In this document: one piece after another, positions 23,241 to 34,450 of the stretch | Layout of the letters: each line of letters starts with the position of its first letter | Numbering within the stretch: position 1 is the first letter of the stretch | NCBI GenBank assembly: GCA_012656075.1 | Contig: JAAKBF010000202.1 | Coordinates: 124,001-188,000, forward strand | Length of the DNA stretch: 64,000 bases | From: Phytophthora hibernalis | Taxonomy: Eukaryota; Oomycota; Peronosporomycetes; Peronosporales; Peronosporaceae | Direction: 5' to 3' | Made by a program: the position numbers and the translations under genes | Notes under the pieces: generated by a model | What the model was told of the DNA's origin: nothing | Databases searched by the model: none | Seen by the model: only the letters and a program-made list of their open reading frames with translations

Positions 23241-24630
23241 ATGTCAGAGCTTCTGAACCTCGAAGAAATGTCGATGAGCGACTTTCAGGCCGACCTGAAG
23301 GCCGGCGGGATATCGGAGATGGTACTCCCACGACCGAAGTCCACTCCTGAAGAAGCAAACCCTTCATCTGTAATGAACGCGGACGTCCTGGAGGAGTTCA
23401 GGAAGCAGCGCGCAACGCATTTGGGTTCTGAGATTCTCAACAACCTGAATGACCCGGCTTACGTCTTGGTCCAGGAATTCTCGGATGTGGTGTCTAAGGA
23501 CCCTCCAGCCCAACTCCCTCCTGATCGAGGGGTTCGGCACGAGGTTGACCTCGTGCCTGCAAGAAATACTGCGTCACGAGGCAGTGGCCACTGCCTCGTG
23601 AGCAGTGTGAGGTCATTGCTGTCCTTTTGCTGCCAAGGCGAAGGCAGGCATGGTGCGGGAATCAAAGTCCCCGCACTCGACGCCCACCTTCTGCGTTCCC
23701 AAGCTGAACGCAAAGTGGCGTCTGGTTCACCCTTATAACCAGCTGAACAGCGCGACGGTGCCGGACCAGACACCCATAAATCGAAAGGATGTGTTGTTTA
23801 GCAACATGGCCGGATGTGAGCTATATAGCGCATTGGATCTGGTAGACGGATACTACCAGATCCTGACGCGACAAAGCGACATACCGCTCACCGCGGTAAG
23901 TACCCTAGCGGGATGCATTGAGAAATGGCTAGTGATGCCGCAGGTCCTGGTCAATGCCCCAGAGACTTTCAATCGCTTGGTCACGTAGCTGTTCCGACTT
24001 TTACGCGCCTTCACGCAGACGTACTTCGACGACATCTTCGTCCACAGCCGTGCTGAGGGTGGCAAGACGGCTATTGAGGTGCGTCTTGAGCACCTCCGTC
24101 GAGTGTTCGAGGTCATGAGAGCCAAGAAGCATCGACAAGTGCGTCTTGCCGCCGGAGAAATCAAGGTTCTCAGCTGTTTTGTCAGCAGCGTCGGCGTTCG
24201 GGCTGACCCCGAGAAGGTCCGAGCCATCTCAGCCTGGCCGGCATCAAGATTCCAAACGGATCTGCGTAGGTGGCTGGGTTTGGCCAACTACTTGCACAAG
24301 TACAGTGCGGGCTACGCCGGGTTGTCAAAGTCCTTGTCCGATTTTTTATAGAAGGACATTGGGTGGCGCTGGAAAGCCACCACCAGGACGCATTGACAGC
24401 ATCAAGGCGAGTCTTCAGTGCGCGCCGGTACTGACTCTGCCGGACGAGACGAAGCCGTTCAGTGTCGTCTGCGACTCATCCGACTATGCAATCGGCTGTG
24501 CGCTGCTGCAAAACGACGAGGATGGACCCGAGCGAGTTATCCCGTTCCAGGCCTGGCAGCTTAACGCAGCCGAGAGGAACTATCCTGTGCATGACAAGGA
24601 GCTCCTCGCAATGAAGTACTGGTGAAGTTC
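23241..24630 (+). pseudogene. Gypsy reverse transcriptase and RNase H
   Basis: RT blocks: MVRESKSPHSTPTFCVPKLN, ELYSALDLVDGYYQI, a TAG at 23986-23988, then QTYFDDIFVHS with the catalytic aspartates (near 24025), and GVRADPEKVRAI followed by LRRWLGLANYLHKYS. RNase H begins PFSVVCDSSDYAIGCALLQ near 24455 and continues through YPVHDKELLAMKYW and a TDHASLRTAT block near 24670. At least three frame changes and two stops are present. Confidence 0.88.
23536..23600. repeat. Two adjacent palindromes in the gypsy RT region
   Basis: GGCACGAGGT/ACCTCGTGCC (23536-23557, 10-bp arms, 2-bp loop) is followed by a 26-bp perfect palindrome with arms CACGAGGCAGTGG (23575-23600). Both share CACGAGG. They lie in coding text just before the RT core, so they may be a coincidence of codon use, but the RNA could fold strongly here. 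Confidence 0.6.
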
Positions 24631-24734
24631 CGGGGCATCTTCTGGGCTCAACACCCTTTATGATCTACACCGATCACGCGTCCTTGCGGACGGCGACTAA
24701 CTCGCCACACATGTCGCAGCGAATGGGCCGATGA

Positions 24735-26035
24735 TTGTCGTTCTTCGCGGAATACAACTTCCGCGTCGAATACAAGCCTGTCAAGCTGAACGTGCTTACC
24801 GACGCGCTGTCACGTCGTCCAGACTACGAACTGGCTCACATTACGAGAGCCACGAGAGATCATTATGATCGGATACGCATGGCGTATCGGGACGACGAGA
24901 CGCTTGCGCCTATCGTCCGCTACCTCTCTGCAGGCAAAGAGACCAAGTTAACATGGCTCTTGCCGAGGCAGTGCTCGCGCCTACACCGCTATGAGTGGTC
25001 GGACGGGCTGCCCTACTTCCGGGTAGACGCAGCCTACCCTCCCCGGGTAGTTGTTGCGAACGACGAAGATCTGAAGTATGACATACTTCATGAGGCGCAC
25101 GACACGCCATCAAGAGGCCACCTTGGTCGGGAGAAGACGTTCCTCTCCGTGTCGACGCACTTCTGGTGGGCCGACATGTACAAGTGGGTCGCCACGTACG
25201 TCAAGACATGCGAAACATGTCAGCGTGTGAAGCCCGTGGGTCACGCTTCGGCTCCTCTTCAGAGTCCGCTTGTCCCTGCGGACTGCAAGAAGTTAATTAG
25301 CCTTGACTTCGGCTTCGGACTACCGGCTGATGCTCAAGGCAACACCGGCATCCTGGCGTTTGTCTGCCGTCTGAGCAAGATGGTACATCTCGCTCCAGTC
25401 CCCGATACGCTGACAGGGGAACAGACTGCAAAGCTGTTCCTCGATGGCGTGCTCCGCTATCACGGTCTCCTACAGACCATTGTCTCCGATCGAGACCCGC
25501 GCTTCGCAGCCGGGTTCTGGAAGACCCTGTTCCAATTACTCGGAACCAGACTTCTGATGTCCACTGCGGACCATCCCCAGACGGATAGCCAGACGGAGAG
25601 GGTTAACCGCGTCCTCGAAGACATGCTTCGGAATGTCTGTGCGGACTCTCCGGGCACTTGGTCTGATCGCCGGCCTATGGTTGAGTTTGCGCTCAACAAC
25701 GCGGTCCACGCGTCAACGTCACGCGTGTGCGGAGACGGCGTGACTGAAGGAAAATGAGCGTCAGGCCCGACATTACAACCAGAAAGTGAAGCAAGGACGA
25801 ACCTTCGGCGTAGGCGACCGGGTGTGGATGTATCACCCGCCGCGTGGCGCCAAAGCGACAAAATTCGGCCACCAGTGGATGGGACCGTTGCGTATTGCGG
25901 AGTCGGCTGGTTACGATAATGTTCTGCTTCAGCGAGAAGATAAGAATGGCACGCCTGAAGTGCTGATCGCACACGTGCCATTTTATTTAGCTATCACTAC
26001 CCTGAGTCGCTACTAGAGCGTGCAGCGGCATATAT
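24735..26035 (+). pseudogene. Gypsy integrase
   Basis: Zinc-binding HHCC domain (HEAHDTPSRGHLGREKT ... CETCQRVKP) and the catalytic core with Asp in ISLDFGFGLPADAQG, Asp in IVSDRDPRF and Glu in DSQTERVNRVLED. The core frame breaks at 25757 with loss of part of the C-terminal region, then resumes as RTFGVGDRVWMYHPPRG and KFGHQWMGPLRI, the SH3-like end. The last recognisable words are YPESLLERAAAYIDAKLEYE. It inserts the DNA copy into the genome in intact elements. Confidence 0.88.
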
Positions 26036-26059
26036 TGACGCGAAGCTTGAGTATGAATA

Positions 26060-27064
26060 ACAAGTCGGAATGGAACCTGGCGAGACGACCACAGCACCTG
26101 TGTGCAGCGGCAGCATCTAGTAGGGTAGCCGCATCAGGCAGAACTCCGACGGAAGCAGTTCGACGCGGAAAGAGAAAGAAAGCGGCAGTGGGCGAGCAAC
26201 GCTGCGCGAACGACAAACGTGGACACTTGATGGAGGAACGACGAAGAAGACGACACGGGAGACCCTGGAGGCGTCCGATGACTTCATCAACGGCTCCCCG
26301 CATCGTCTGGGGTCCTCTCAGACCTCGTAGTTCCAGCTCCGCCCAAAACTTCGGCGACCCCGACGCCACCAGTGTCGTCGCAGACGGCCTCGGTCGTGAC
26401 TCCGCCAACTCCGTCGGTCTCGACTCCTCTTACTCCAACTCCACCGAGCGTGCCGGCTGTTCCTGTACTGCAGCCGGTCTCCGCGTCTCTACCGTCGTCG
26501 GGTGAAGTACCGACCACCTCCGGTCACGACGCCCGTGACCTCGGTGGCGGTGCCTACTGGGTTCCTGCTATCGTAGTGCCATCAACTCCTGCTGGTTTGA
26601 TTGCAGGGCCCACCGATGGTTCAACGCCTCCAGCTACTGCCACCCAAGGGCATACACCGAGGTCTCGGTCGGGTATCCGACGGTCGCACACCCAAGTGAC
26701 GGCAACGCTTTCCACGGTTCCTGGCACCGACCCAAGTACGTTCACGCCGGCAGTGCCTACTGCGCCAGGGACACCGTCATAGCGCCTTGCCCTGATGACT
26801 GACCCGTACCTGGATTCACTGCTCCGGGTGCCCAAGAGGCTTGGTGTCAAATCCACAACAACAGCCTGACTCCACCCATTGCTCGCGGTGTTGAGTCCCC
26901 GTGCTCGGTGGCTGGCATCCAAGCCATGGCGGATTGGGTCAATCCTAGTCACCCGTGGCAGCAAGTGCGCTCGAAGTTGCCGGAGAACCCGTGCTGTTTC
27001 ACCATTGATCAGCACCCTCCAGGCTCGAAAATTTCGACTCGTGCTACTGGATTAGCTCGGTTCG
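26060..27064. other. No assignable gene; proline/serine/threonine-rich frame on + strand
   Basis: A plus-strand frame at 26372-26782 encodes low-complexity Pro/Thr/Ser text (TPPTPSVSTPLTPTPPSVPA). It could be gag-like sequence or an uncharacterised insert after the truncated gypsy element. No LTR matching 20640-20838 was seen. The right part resembles no protein I know. Confidence 0.4.
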
Positions 27065-29099
27065 TCAAGATGTGGCGTCAGTTCCAAGGCGTGTCCACCG
27101 ACCGAACCGAGAAAGCAGACCTCGGATCTGGGATCGCAAAGTGGCCAATACCGACGCACCGCGGGTGGGCCGACCATCACGACGAGCCGGCGAACTTACG
27201 GCTGAGGAAAACGATCCATAAGCGAGGATCGCGGCTGTCCGAGGATCGGTATCTTCCTCATCGCCCGACAAGTCAATGACTTCGACCGGGGTCGAGGGCA
27301 CCAAGGGTCCGGAGGCTGGTGGAGATCCAGGCGGAGGACTCGGTGGGGACCCTGCAGGAGGCGATGGCGCCGGCGACTCCGGCGACGAACTGACCGAGGG
27401 GCTCGGTGGCGATCCCGCAGGAATCCTGGACGCCGGGAGAGGTGTTGGCGTACTGACCGAAGGTTTGGGCGCGCGTCCGCGAGCTGGGGCACCCAAACTC
27501 TTAGAGGGACGACCCAACCGCTTGCTAGCAGGAAGGGTCGACTTCGGCAGTCCCGACGGAACGTGTGGAGGATACACCGGCGTCGCCTGCGGTGTCGGAG
27601 CTTGGGATGCTTGCTGCCGGAGACGCTTGCGCCGATTCCTTCGGCGCTGGGATACCGACGGAATGCGCGGCAGGTCGTCCGAATCCTCGGAGGTACCACC
27701 CGCAGCCGACGCTGCCTGCGCTGGAGGCTTGGGCCCCGGCTCCGAGGCCTGGGGCTCTTGATCGTCGTCCTCCGAGCTCTCCGAAAACACGCTCCGACTA
27801 CGCTTCGATGTGATGCTCGGAGGAGAGAGCCCGAGCAACTCCCAGTCGATGTTATCCGCAGTAATACCTGAACGAGGGAGAGAAGAGCTTAGGGCGACCG
27901 ATGGAGCAAGGAAAGAACGGTAGAACGTACCCACAGAAGCAAGCACCAATGTGTCAACATCGAGCTCGTGGAGAGCAGCGTGGCGACGCAGAATGGAGTT
28001 CCCCGCTTCAAGCTCGCGACTTGAGCTTCGAGGGCTTGAACTTGAGGAGGGACTGCACCGACCGAGGCTTGGTCGGAAGCTTCGAGGGCAGCCCGATGCT
28101 GGGACACCAGCTCAGTATAGGCCACCATACCAGCCTTGAAACGCTCACGGTCCTGGTGGAGGAGTCGCTGCGTCGACGTCACCGAACCTCGGCCGTGGTC
28201 GCGCAAGCAGCCCAGATCCCCACGATGCGGTCGTGGTCGGCGATAGCAGCGTTGGCCTGACGCAGGTGCGCGGCCGCCTGTTCATGCTCGTCCTTGAGAG
28301 CGATGTAAGACTGACGAAGGCTATCCAGAGAGTCACGAGTACGACTCTCGTCGCTGGCAGCTTGGGTGCTGAAGCGCTCGAACTGCTCGCGTTTTCGCGT
28401 TTCCGCCTGGAGGTGGTCCTCGGTGTCAGCGAGCCGAGCCTTGAGCTCCGCCACCTCGTTATGAAGGTCGACGACGAGCTCAGCCTCACCCGGTGGAAGT
28501 TGGGCGGGAGCCACAGCGGCATTCAGAACCTCACCGAGGTCTGTGGCTTGCTCCATCCGACGAATCGACTCGCCGAGGACGCTGACGGGCCACACCAACC
28601 ACGAGCTGACCCAATTGGAGGAGACGCTGCTCGACGAGAGCAGAGACCGAAGGCTCGGTCGGAGTAACGGGAGTGGGAGTGACGCCGGAGGTGTCGGTCT
28701 GACACCCTACCCAGACAAGACGAGTGTCTCGGGCGCCAAAGGGCCCGGAGACCGCCGCGGGAGTACCGCGAAGCAGGTATGCCAGGATAGGCGAAGCTTC
28801 TGGGATAACGGAGGCGTGCGAAGCGGTGAACCTTCGGCTGCACCACCATCAGCCGGCAGAGGACCATCGGGACGTTGTGGAGTCGGTACCGAAGACTCGG
28901 CAGGGCTGGGAACGTCGGCAGGAGCATCAGCAGGCTCCGGCGATTGTGCCTGTGGTATTGAAGGAAGATGGAATGAAGAGTTAGAAGGAGTGCAGGATGT
29001 TGAGGTGATGATGATGGAGCAGCCTACCTCATCACCCGGAGTGATGGCACGAAGAGCGGCGGCGGTGGCGTCGTCGAGACGACGTGACGGATGCGCCAT
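27065..29099 (-). pseudogene. Gag-like proline-rich and coiled-coil ORFs of a second retroelement
   Basis: Three minus-strand frames read in order: 28707-29099, starting MAHPSRRLDDATAAALRAIT and then Pro/Ser-rich; 28179-28598, a heptad-rich coiled coil (ELVVDLHNEVAELKARLADT); and 27065-27949, basic and Pro/Ser-rich with an acidic VIDLSGDEEDTD motif. The shared orientation and adjacency suggest one broken gene. This layout (disordered, coiled coil, disordered) resembles large oomycete gypsy gag proteins, but no zinc knuckle or protease is seen, so the identity is inferred. A host structural protein is not excluded. Confidence 0.4.
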
Positions 29100-30480
29100 G
29101 ATGCGAAGATGAGAAGCACTACGACGCGCACTACTGGTGGAAGCTTGCGTCGAGGCGGGGCAGTTGTGGTGTTGAGTTTTGGGGCGCTCGGTCGCCAGTG
29201 GGCAAGGTTGCCCTTGCTGAAGGAAAGTGATCGGCGTGCCCTGACTGGCGGATTACATTCCCCGCGCCACAGTGACCACGATAGTTTAGTGACCGAGGCC
29301 TCGGTCGGGTATAATAAAATCCCGGCCGAGGGTACGAACCCTCGTTTGTACCCATTTCAGTTTCGTACCCTCGGTCTTATAGAGCCAGGATCACATACGG
29401 GGATCGGTTCACACTGGATATTTGCATTTATATATAGGACTAGCTATAGGATTGACTAAAGTGGCTCTCAGAGCCATAGATGAACAGAAATAAATCAGCA
29501 GTCTTCCCCCAAGTCACCAAGGGTCAAGTCCGTCTTCGGTAAGTCTAGCTAGCTTATCTTAGGGTCTGGATACGCTCGGCTTGTGGGATGCTGGTCAGCG
29601 AGCCTAAGGTACATTGAACCGAGGGTTTGTTGCTGGTCAGTCCAAGAGATTAGAGTGGCCGAGTGGTGGGAGCGACGAGAAGCGTCGTTTACCATATATA
29701 GTGGAACCGAGTGTTCCATACATATTTTACTACCCGCCGAGGTCTTACCTCGGCAAACCCGTATTAGGCTTGACAACCGGTACCCTTCCTTCTGAGGACT
29801 GCGGGGTTCGCGCGAAAGCGCAATATCCTCGCTCGTGGCTAGTGGTGCAGGTTATTGGGTTGGCCTAATACAACCTAGGTATACAGAGGGTCCACATCCA
29901 ACCCGGTGTAAGGGATCGTTCCTGGTCTTCAGGTTTGATCCAACGCTCGTTGACCTGACAAGGGAAGCGAGTGCTGTTGGTGGGACTCATACCATTTGGT
30001 AGTGAGAATTTCTGCGTGATCCTACACGACACAGACTTCACCAGCTCCGTAAAGAACGCCAGTCCACGTTCTAGCGTCTGGACATCCCCAAAACCTCTTC
30101 CACTGGGACTCTGTGGAGAACATCCACCACCAACGGCGGCAAGCTCGAGTTAGGTGACCGCCACAAGTACCGGCAGGTCTTTTCTAAGCGAAGTAGGAAG
30201 CTACTAAACTAATAATATATCTGTCAACCTGAGTATATTATACTATGAAACCAAAGTATACTTCAACATTCGTCTAACCTGCTCTAGACCACCACAACTT
30301 CACTTTTCACATATATTTGCAATATTTACTTCGAAGTAGCTAGAAATGGCGCCTTGGAGCAACGGGGGCCTCTATAGCTCCATGGGGCTAGCTTTTGGAG
30401 TTGAGGTTACACAAAGGTTACGGTTTACTGTTTTTCGGCTTAAGTACGGAATTTAAGTCCAAAACCCTAGAATAGCTGAA
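29100..30480. other. Non-coding, CCTCGG/CCGAGG-rich region; probable retroelement flank
   Basis: No coding frame with a recognisable product. The motif CCTCGG or its complement recurs (for example ACCGAGGCCTCGGT near 29291, CCGAGGTCTTACCTCGG near 29737). TATATATAGG near 29430 and TATATAGTGG near 29694 could be TATA boxes. The position upstream of the minus-strand gag-like ORFs suggests an LTR plus leader, but no second LTR is in the window. Confidence 0.4.
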
Positions 30481-30516
30481 AACTGCAGTTCTCAACTATA
30501 ATAGCGCCGAAGTTGG

Positions 30517-30580
30517 TCCTGCAACGTTAATGGTCGCAGCTTTTATGTCGATAACGTTGTAACAGCCTCTTTAACGTCGT
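30517..30580. repeat. Left MULE end: AACGTT-motif cluster
   Basis: GCAACGTTAA (30521-30530), ATAACGTTGT (30551-30560) and TTAACGTCGT (30571-30580) lie within 60 bp. The 14-mer TCCTGCAACGTTAA at 30517 is repeated inverted at 45691-45704. The arrangement fits subterminal transposase-binding repeats; this is inferred from symmetry only. Confidence 0.55.
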
Positions 30581-30708
30581 CCAGCAATTGATGAATTTTA
30601 CAACAGAAGTCAGCGTGATTTTAAGGTTGAATCTGGCTACCGGTATTGATACGGTATTTTTCCGTTAAGTACGATTGCTTGAGAGCCCGTTCTCAAACGT
30701 CGGGGAAA

Positions 30709-31474
30709 ATGACAGCGTGGTGTTGCCCTGTCGACGGCGGCAGCATGGACGTCAGCGACGAAGAAGATCGGCGCGTGAAGGCTGGGGCAACGATTGCGGT
30801 GGCGCGTGTCGTGCTAGATAGACACGGGCACAGGAGAAAGCGATGCGTGTACGTCCACGTTAACGATGCTAATTTTGCTCGACGTTTAACGTTGCTGCGT
30901 GTGATAGGTGCAGAGCCGTCCAAGGAGCCAGAGCCAGACGGCACAAACAAACGCGCTGTGAGAGGCGCCAGCACGGACGCTGGTGCTGGTGCCCGCGGTG
31001 CGGTGCAGCTTGCTGCTCCGGCTGCACCTGCTGTTGAAGGGGCTGCAGCTGTTGCAGTTTGTGGTAAAGGCAATCGTGAGTGTGCTTATATGTTAATGGC
31101 ATTGTACTGTCGCGCGACGTTGAATTAACATTGCTGTTGCTGATAGATTCTACTGACAAACAGAAATGGAACATGCAACTGAAAAAAGGTACCGCTAGAA
31201 GTGTATCGCACCAGGCCGAAGGTTAAAAGGCCTGGATTATACTCACCACACGAGGCTGATCATTCCACGTCCTCTGACTTGGACGATGAGGACGAAGAAG
31301 ACGTCGAGAGGAATTGTGAAAACGAAGTCTTACCTACTCAGTTCCGCTTCATGGTTGAAAGGTTACCCCGCGACCGGGACAGAAAACCCAAGCCCGAACG
31401 TGATGCTATGATAGCAGCTCACATTCCAGTGAACAACCATTCCGCGTAAGGCTCTTGCGAACTGGAATAGCTGG
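30709..31474 (+). pseudogene. MULE N-terminal exons
   Basis: Opens MTAWCCPVDGGSMDVSDEED and continues RRKRCVYVHVNDANFARRLT. A GT-AG intron at 31076-31163 is plausible. The next exon (31201-31449) reads VYRTRPKVKRPGLYSP, then an acidic run (DLDDEDEEDVER). One base too many in the A6 run near 31181 would explain a frame change. The text ANWNSWV just before 31475 joins in frame to GFRTRSSKAVDVYN after the solo LTR, which shows where the LTR interrupted the coding sequence. No named domain in this part. Confidence 0.55.
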
Positions 31475-31478
31475 GTTG

Positions 31479-31883
31479 TGTGACGGTGGTCACACGCACC
31501 TTAGCTTTAGAGGAAGCGTTAACGCGCTAACCACAACAGACGCCTGGCGTTCCTGCTGTAAGCTTGCAAAGGCCTGGCCTTGCTGGCCAATATGGTACCG
31601 AGTACCAATTGACTTGCGCTAGAGTTAAAGTTAAACTGATTTATGTTAAGAACACTGTTGTAGTTCTAACTACTGCTAACTATCTGCATACTGAATCCCT
31701 GTCTAATCTGATCTGTTCAAATGGGGTCCACCCATTTGATGTACTGCTTTAATACAACTGACGTACGACTTAAGTACGACTGAAGTCCTTGACGTGCCAC
31801 ACACCAATACCACACCACAGAGAACAATGATCGCCCCCGTCAAGTGGCCTTGCCACCTACGAAGATTATTGCAAAATGCACCA
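31479..31883. repeat. Solo gypsy LTR in the MULE coding region
   Basis: A 405-bp sequence from TGTGACGGTGGTCACACGCA to TTGCAAAATGCACCA, flanked by GGTTG (31474-31478) and CGTTG (31884-31888), a 5-bp target duplication with one difference. Deleting it restores the reading frame across the site (WNSWV then GFRTRSSK). It is identical to 40068-40473 except for one extra T there. Since MULE sequence continues directly on its right, it stands as a solo LTR here. Confidence 0.85.
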
Positions 31884-32803
31884 CGTTGGATTCCGGACGC
31901 GCTCCTCCAAAGCTGTCGACGTCTATAATCGGTAAGTTGCTATCGATAGTTATTATGTGATTATATGGCTAAATTATTCGTTTTTGTCGATATCTTACAG
32001 GAAGTTCAACGTGAGCACATCCGAACCGCGGTTTCGCCGAAGCTTCGTCAATTGTCGATGCAAGCACGGAGTGCACCAAGAGCAACGCAGAGACAAGACG
32101 AGGAACGCTGATGTGAACTTTACGGGATGCCTGGCTCGCTTTGACATTCTGCTGATGAATGTGGCACCCCGAAAAACTGCCGCGCCACCGCCTCGTCGTA
32201 GCGAACGAGTGGCGAATGCACAATCATGGTACAGAACGTTCTGGTACCAACGCGCGTGTGAAGGACGTGCCCGTCGACAGACCCGTTGCCCAGACCGTTG
32301 CAGCACCCGGGAGAGCAACGTTTCCTCTGGTCATATTGCGGGATTCGTGAGTGGGGAACTCGGTACGGCATTTTACTCGTAGTCTCATTTTGAAGCTTGT
32401 TATCAATTCTAATTCATTTTTTAAATGCAAAGGTCGTCCAGTCAGTTCTCAAATGGTTCGCAATTTTATCAGGAAGTTGCAAGGGGACAACGCGCAGTCT
32501 CGGCTCCAAACACTGCTAGAGTCTCTCGCAGCAGAAGAAGGGTGTGAAATTATGACCAAATGGATGTCACTTGTGCAATTATTTTGCAGAGTGCAGTGCA
32601 GAAGGGCTATTCGAGCGATGAGGGAGTCGCTCTCTTTAGATTGGACGCACGGTACCAACAACGTTGGCTATCATCTCGGTACGATCAAGCGACGTTGTGT
32701 AATGCCAATGTGTTTGTTAACCTCTCAGTTTGTGTTACGTGCTGAGGGAGTCATGTCGCTACCACGCCAACTGGACGTGGTTTCCGTTCTCGACTTATAA
32801 TGA
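31884..32803 (+). pseudogene. MULE FAR1-like and early transposase region, first (partial) copy
   Basis: Reads VGFRTRSSKAVDVYN, then a GT-AG intron of 69 bp (31932-32000, GTAAGT to TTACAG), then FRRSFVNCRCKHGVHQEQRR and FTGCLARFDIL, a FAR1-type cysteine/histidine DNA-binding region. SLDWTHGTNNVGYHLG with the first catalytic Asp follows near 32650. The copy stops abruptly at 32803 and switches to unrelated gag-like sequence. It repeats 40474-41394 with only small indels. Confidence 0.8.
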
Positions 32804-32935
32804 AGCACCTTACCCCAGGGGGCATTCCAGCCAACCGCGCGGGCAACGCCTGATTCTGCAATCGCGCCCGAGCGAACACCCGCCGAGAACCCAAGACCCC
32901 CACCGGGCACCAGTCCAAGGCCAGCACCACTTGCG

Positions 32936-33985
32936 ATGCCAAAGCGCGCCGACCACAAGACGAAGGGCGACGAAGCCCAAGCGAAGAAGCCGCACCGGCA
33001 TCCGAAGAAAGCTTCTCAGAAGCCCGACGACAAGGCTAAGCGTACTGCAACCAGATCCCGGTCAAGCAGGAAGCGCACCGAGGTCACCCTGCCCATACGA
33101 ATGTGGCAGCGACGACGAGTCGGACGCCGACGGCGAGGCCAACCCGAACCAAGTTCTGGGCGACGTCAGCCCGGAACCCCAAGGCGACGAAGCTCCAAGA
33201 GCGGGAGATGCGAGCGCGCCGACGGCAACGACAGCAGCAGCGACTTCCAAAGTCCCGGGTCCTGACGACAAAGCTTTGAACAGCAACGACGAGGCTCACA
33301 GAGCTGCTGATGACGATGGTCAAGCTCCCAAAGTCCCTAGGGACGGCGGCGAAGCCGCTAATGGCGACGGCGAGGCTCCCAAAGCTGACGGAGACAAGGC
33401 CTCCGAGGCCGGCGACGACAAGTCCCAATCGGCGACTGCGAAGCAGACCAGCGACGCACCCAATAACGCTGCCTCAGCCACCGATCGCAAACCCGAGCCG
33501 GGCGCAACAAGTGATGCGAAGCACCCCTCGGAGGAGGATGCCTCGGACGAGGTAGACTACAGCGAGTCGGATCTGGAGTCGGGCGAGGTCAACGACCCAA
33601 GCACTTCACTCAAGCTCACAGAGCCGCTGCGGCGTCTCCATCCGGGGAGTCCTGCAACGCCCCGCAGTGCTGCTGCTGTCGCAGGTGCTGCTGCTGAAGC
33701 CGCCAAGCGGGAAACCCAAGTCATCACCAACGTCAGCGACGGTGATGACGTACCCGAGGAGCTGCTTCAGCCCGACAACCATCAGCACCTTCACGATCGC
33801 TCCCGCGATGTGAGGGAGACCTCGAGAATAACGCTCGGGGTGGGCTTCGAGCGCTCACGATACCGGTTGCGCCACTGGCCGTCCACGATGGACTGCGCCA
33901 TGCGATATGGTGAGTCCGTGAACTCGGGCAAGGGGTACCCTAAGAGATGCAGCCAGCCTGTGAACTCACGTTCATTGACTGGTGG
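32936..33985 (+). pseudogene. Gag-like lysine-rich then acidic protein fragment
   Basis: Starts MPKRADHKTKGDEAQAKKPH, strongly basic, then after a frame shift near 33100 becomes acidic and low complexity (YECGSDDESDADGEANPNQV ... EEDASDEVDYSESDLESGEV). It ends with a more structured block ELLQPDNHQHLHDRSRDVRE. The basic-to-acidic layout suits the N-terminus of a large gypsy gag. It runs on the opposite strand to the gypsy pol genes to its right, so it belongs to a different or inverted element. The product is inferred, not recognised. Confidence 0.4.
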
Positions 33986-34326
33986 GTGGGGCCCGTGTCG
34001 TCGTGGAGGACGACGGGACGCTCGTCGTAGTGCTGCACCGTCTTACTCGGCTCACGACTCTGTCGAAGGTACGCGCGGTACTCCCGTACGGGCATATATC
34101 GCAGCTCAAGCAGCTGCTCCTTGTTTCGAGGCGCTGCTGGCTCGTTCTCGCGCTTCGAGGCTCGCCGCTGCACAGCAAGGTTGTGCAGAAAATCCAGAAG
34201 TCGTGGCAGTCGCAGCCGGTAGAACCGTTCAGCGTTTTGGCGCGGTTAGCGCCGACCGGCTCCAAGGGAGCGGTCATAAGCGGACACGATGTCGGCGCAG
34301 TTCTCCGAGAGACGGCTACCAACATC

Positions 34327-34450
34327 CTACGTGCTTCGAGCCTCTGGATAGCCACGCCACTTCACCAAGTATTGGTAGTGGCCGCTACGCCCGCTGCGTC
34401 TCAGTATCCTCTCTACATGGAAGTAGATAGCGCCCTCATTATCAATCAGT
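34327..34450 (-). pseudogene. Gypsy chromodomain
   Basis: The minus-strand text YFHVERILRRSGRSGHYQYL followed by VKWRGYPEARST is a classic chromodomain. In chromoviral gypsy elements it ends the integrase and directs insertion to particular chromatin. It is separated from the integrase at 34960 by about 0.5 kb of plus-strand gag-like sequence. Confidence 0.75.

Larger units (their letters stand above)
20640..26060 (+). mobile_element. Ty3/gypsy retrotransposon (degenerate)
   Basis: Order of parts: LTR tail with TATAAATA (20693-20700) ending CGTCACA at 20838, tRNA-primer-like site, gag with zinc knuckle, aspartic protease, reverse transcriptase, RNase H and integrase with HHCC and DDE motifs. 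The arrangement protease-RT-RH-IN is that of Ty3/gypsy. No matching 3' LTR was found after the integrase (26060 onward), so the right end is lost. The left LTR boundary cannot be set without a second LTR. Several stops and frameshifts, and a MITE in gag, make it inactive. Confidence 0.85.

Noticed and set aside
26372..26782. Gag gene on the plus strand after the gypsy integrase
   Set aside because: Only low-complexity Pro/Thr/Ser text with no capsid or zinc-knuckle motif; not enough to name a product.
27276..27761. Glycine-rich plus-strand protein
   Set aside because: It is the complement of a proline/serine-rich minus-strand frame; the Gly/Asp/Ala bias is what that strand predicts.
31957..32382. 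Independent small gene repeated at 40547
   Set aside because: The apparent start lies within the 69-bp intron of the MULE. The text after the acceptor site is the FAR1-like exon.
32730..34430. A single 566-codon gene on the plus strand
   Set aside because: Its first part is MULE coding sequence in another frame, and it crosses the 32803 junction into gag-like sequence. It is a chimera of frames, not one gene.
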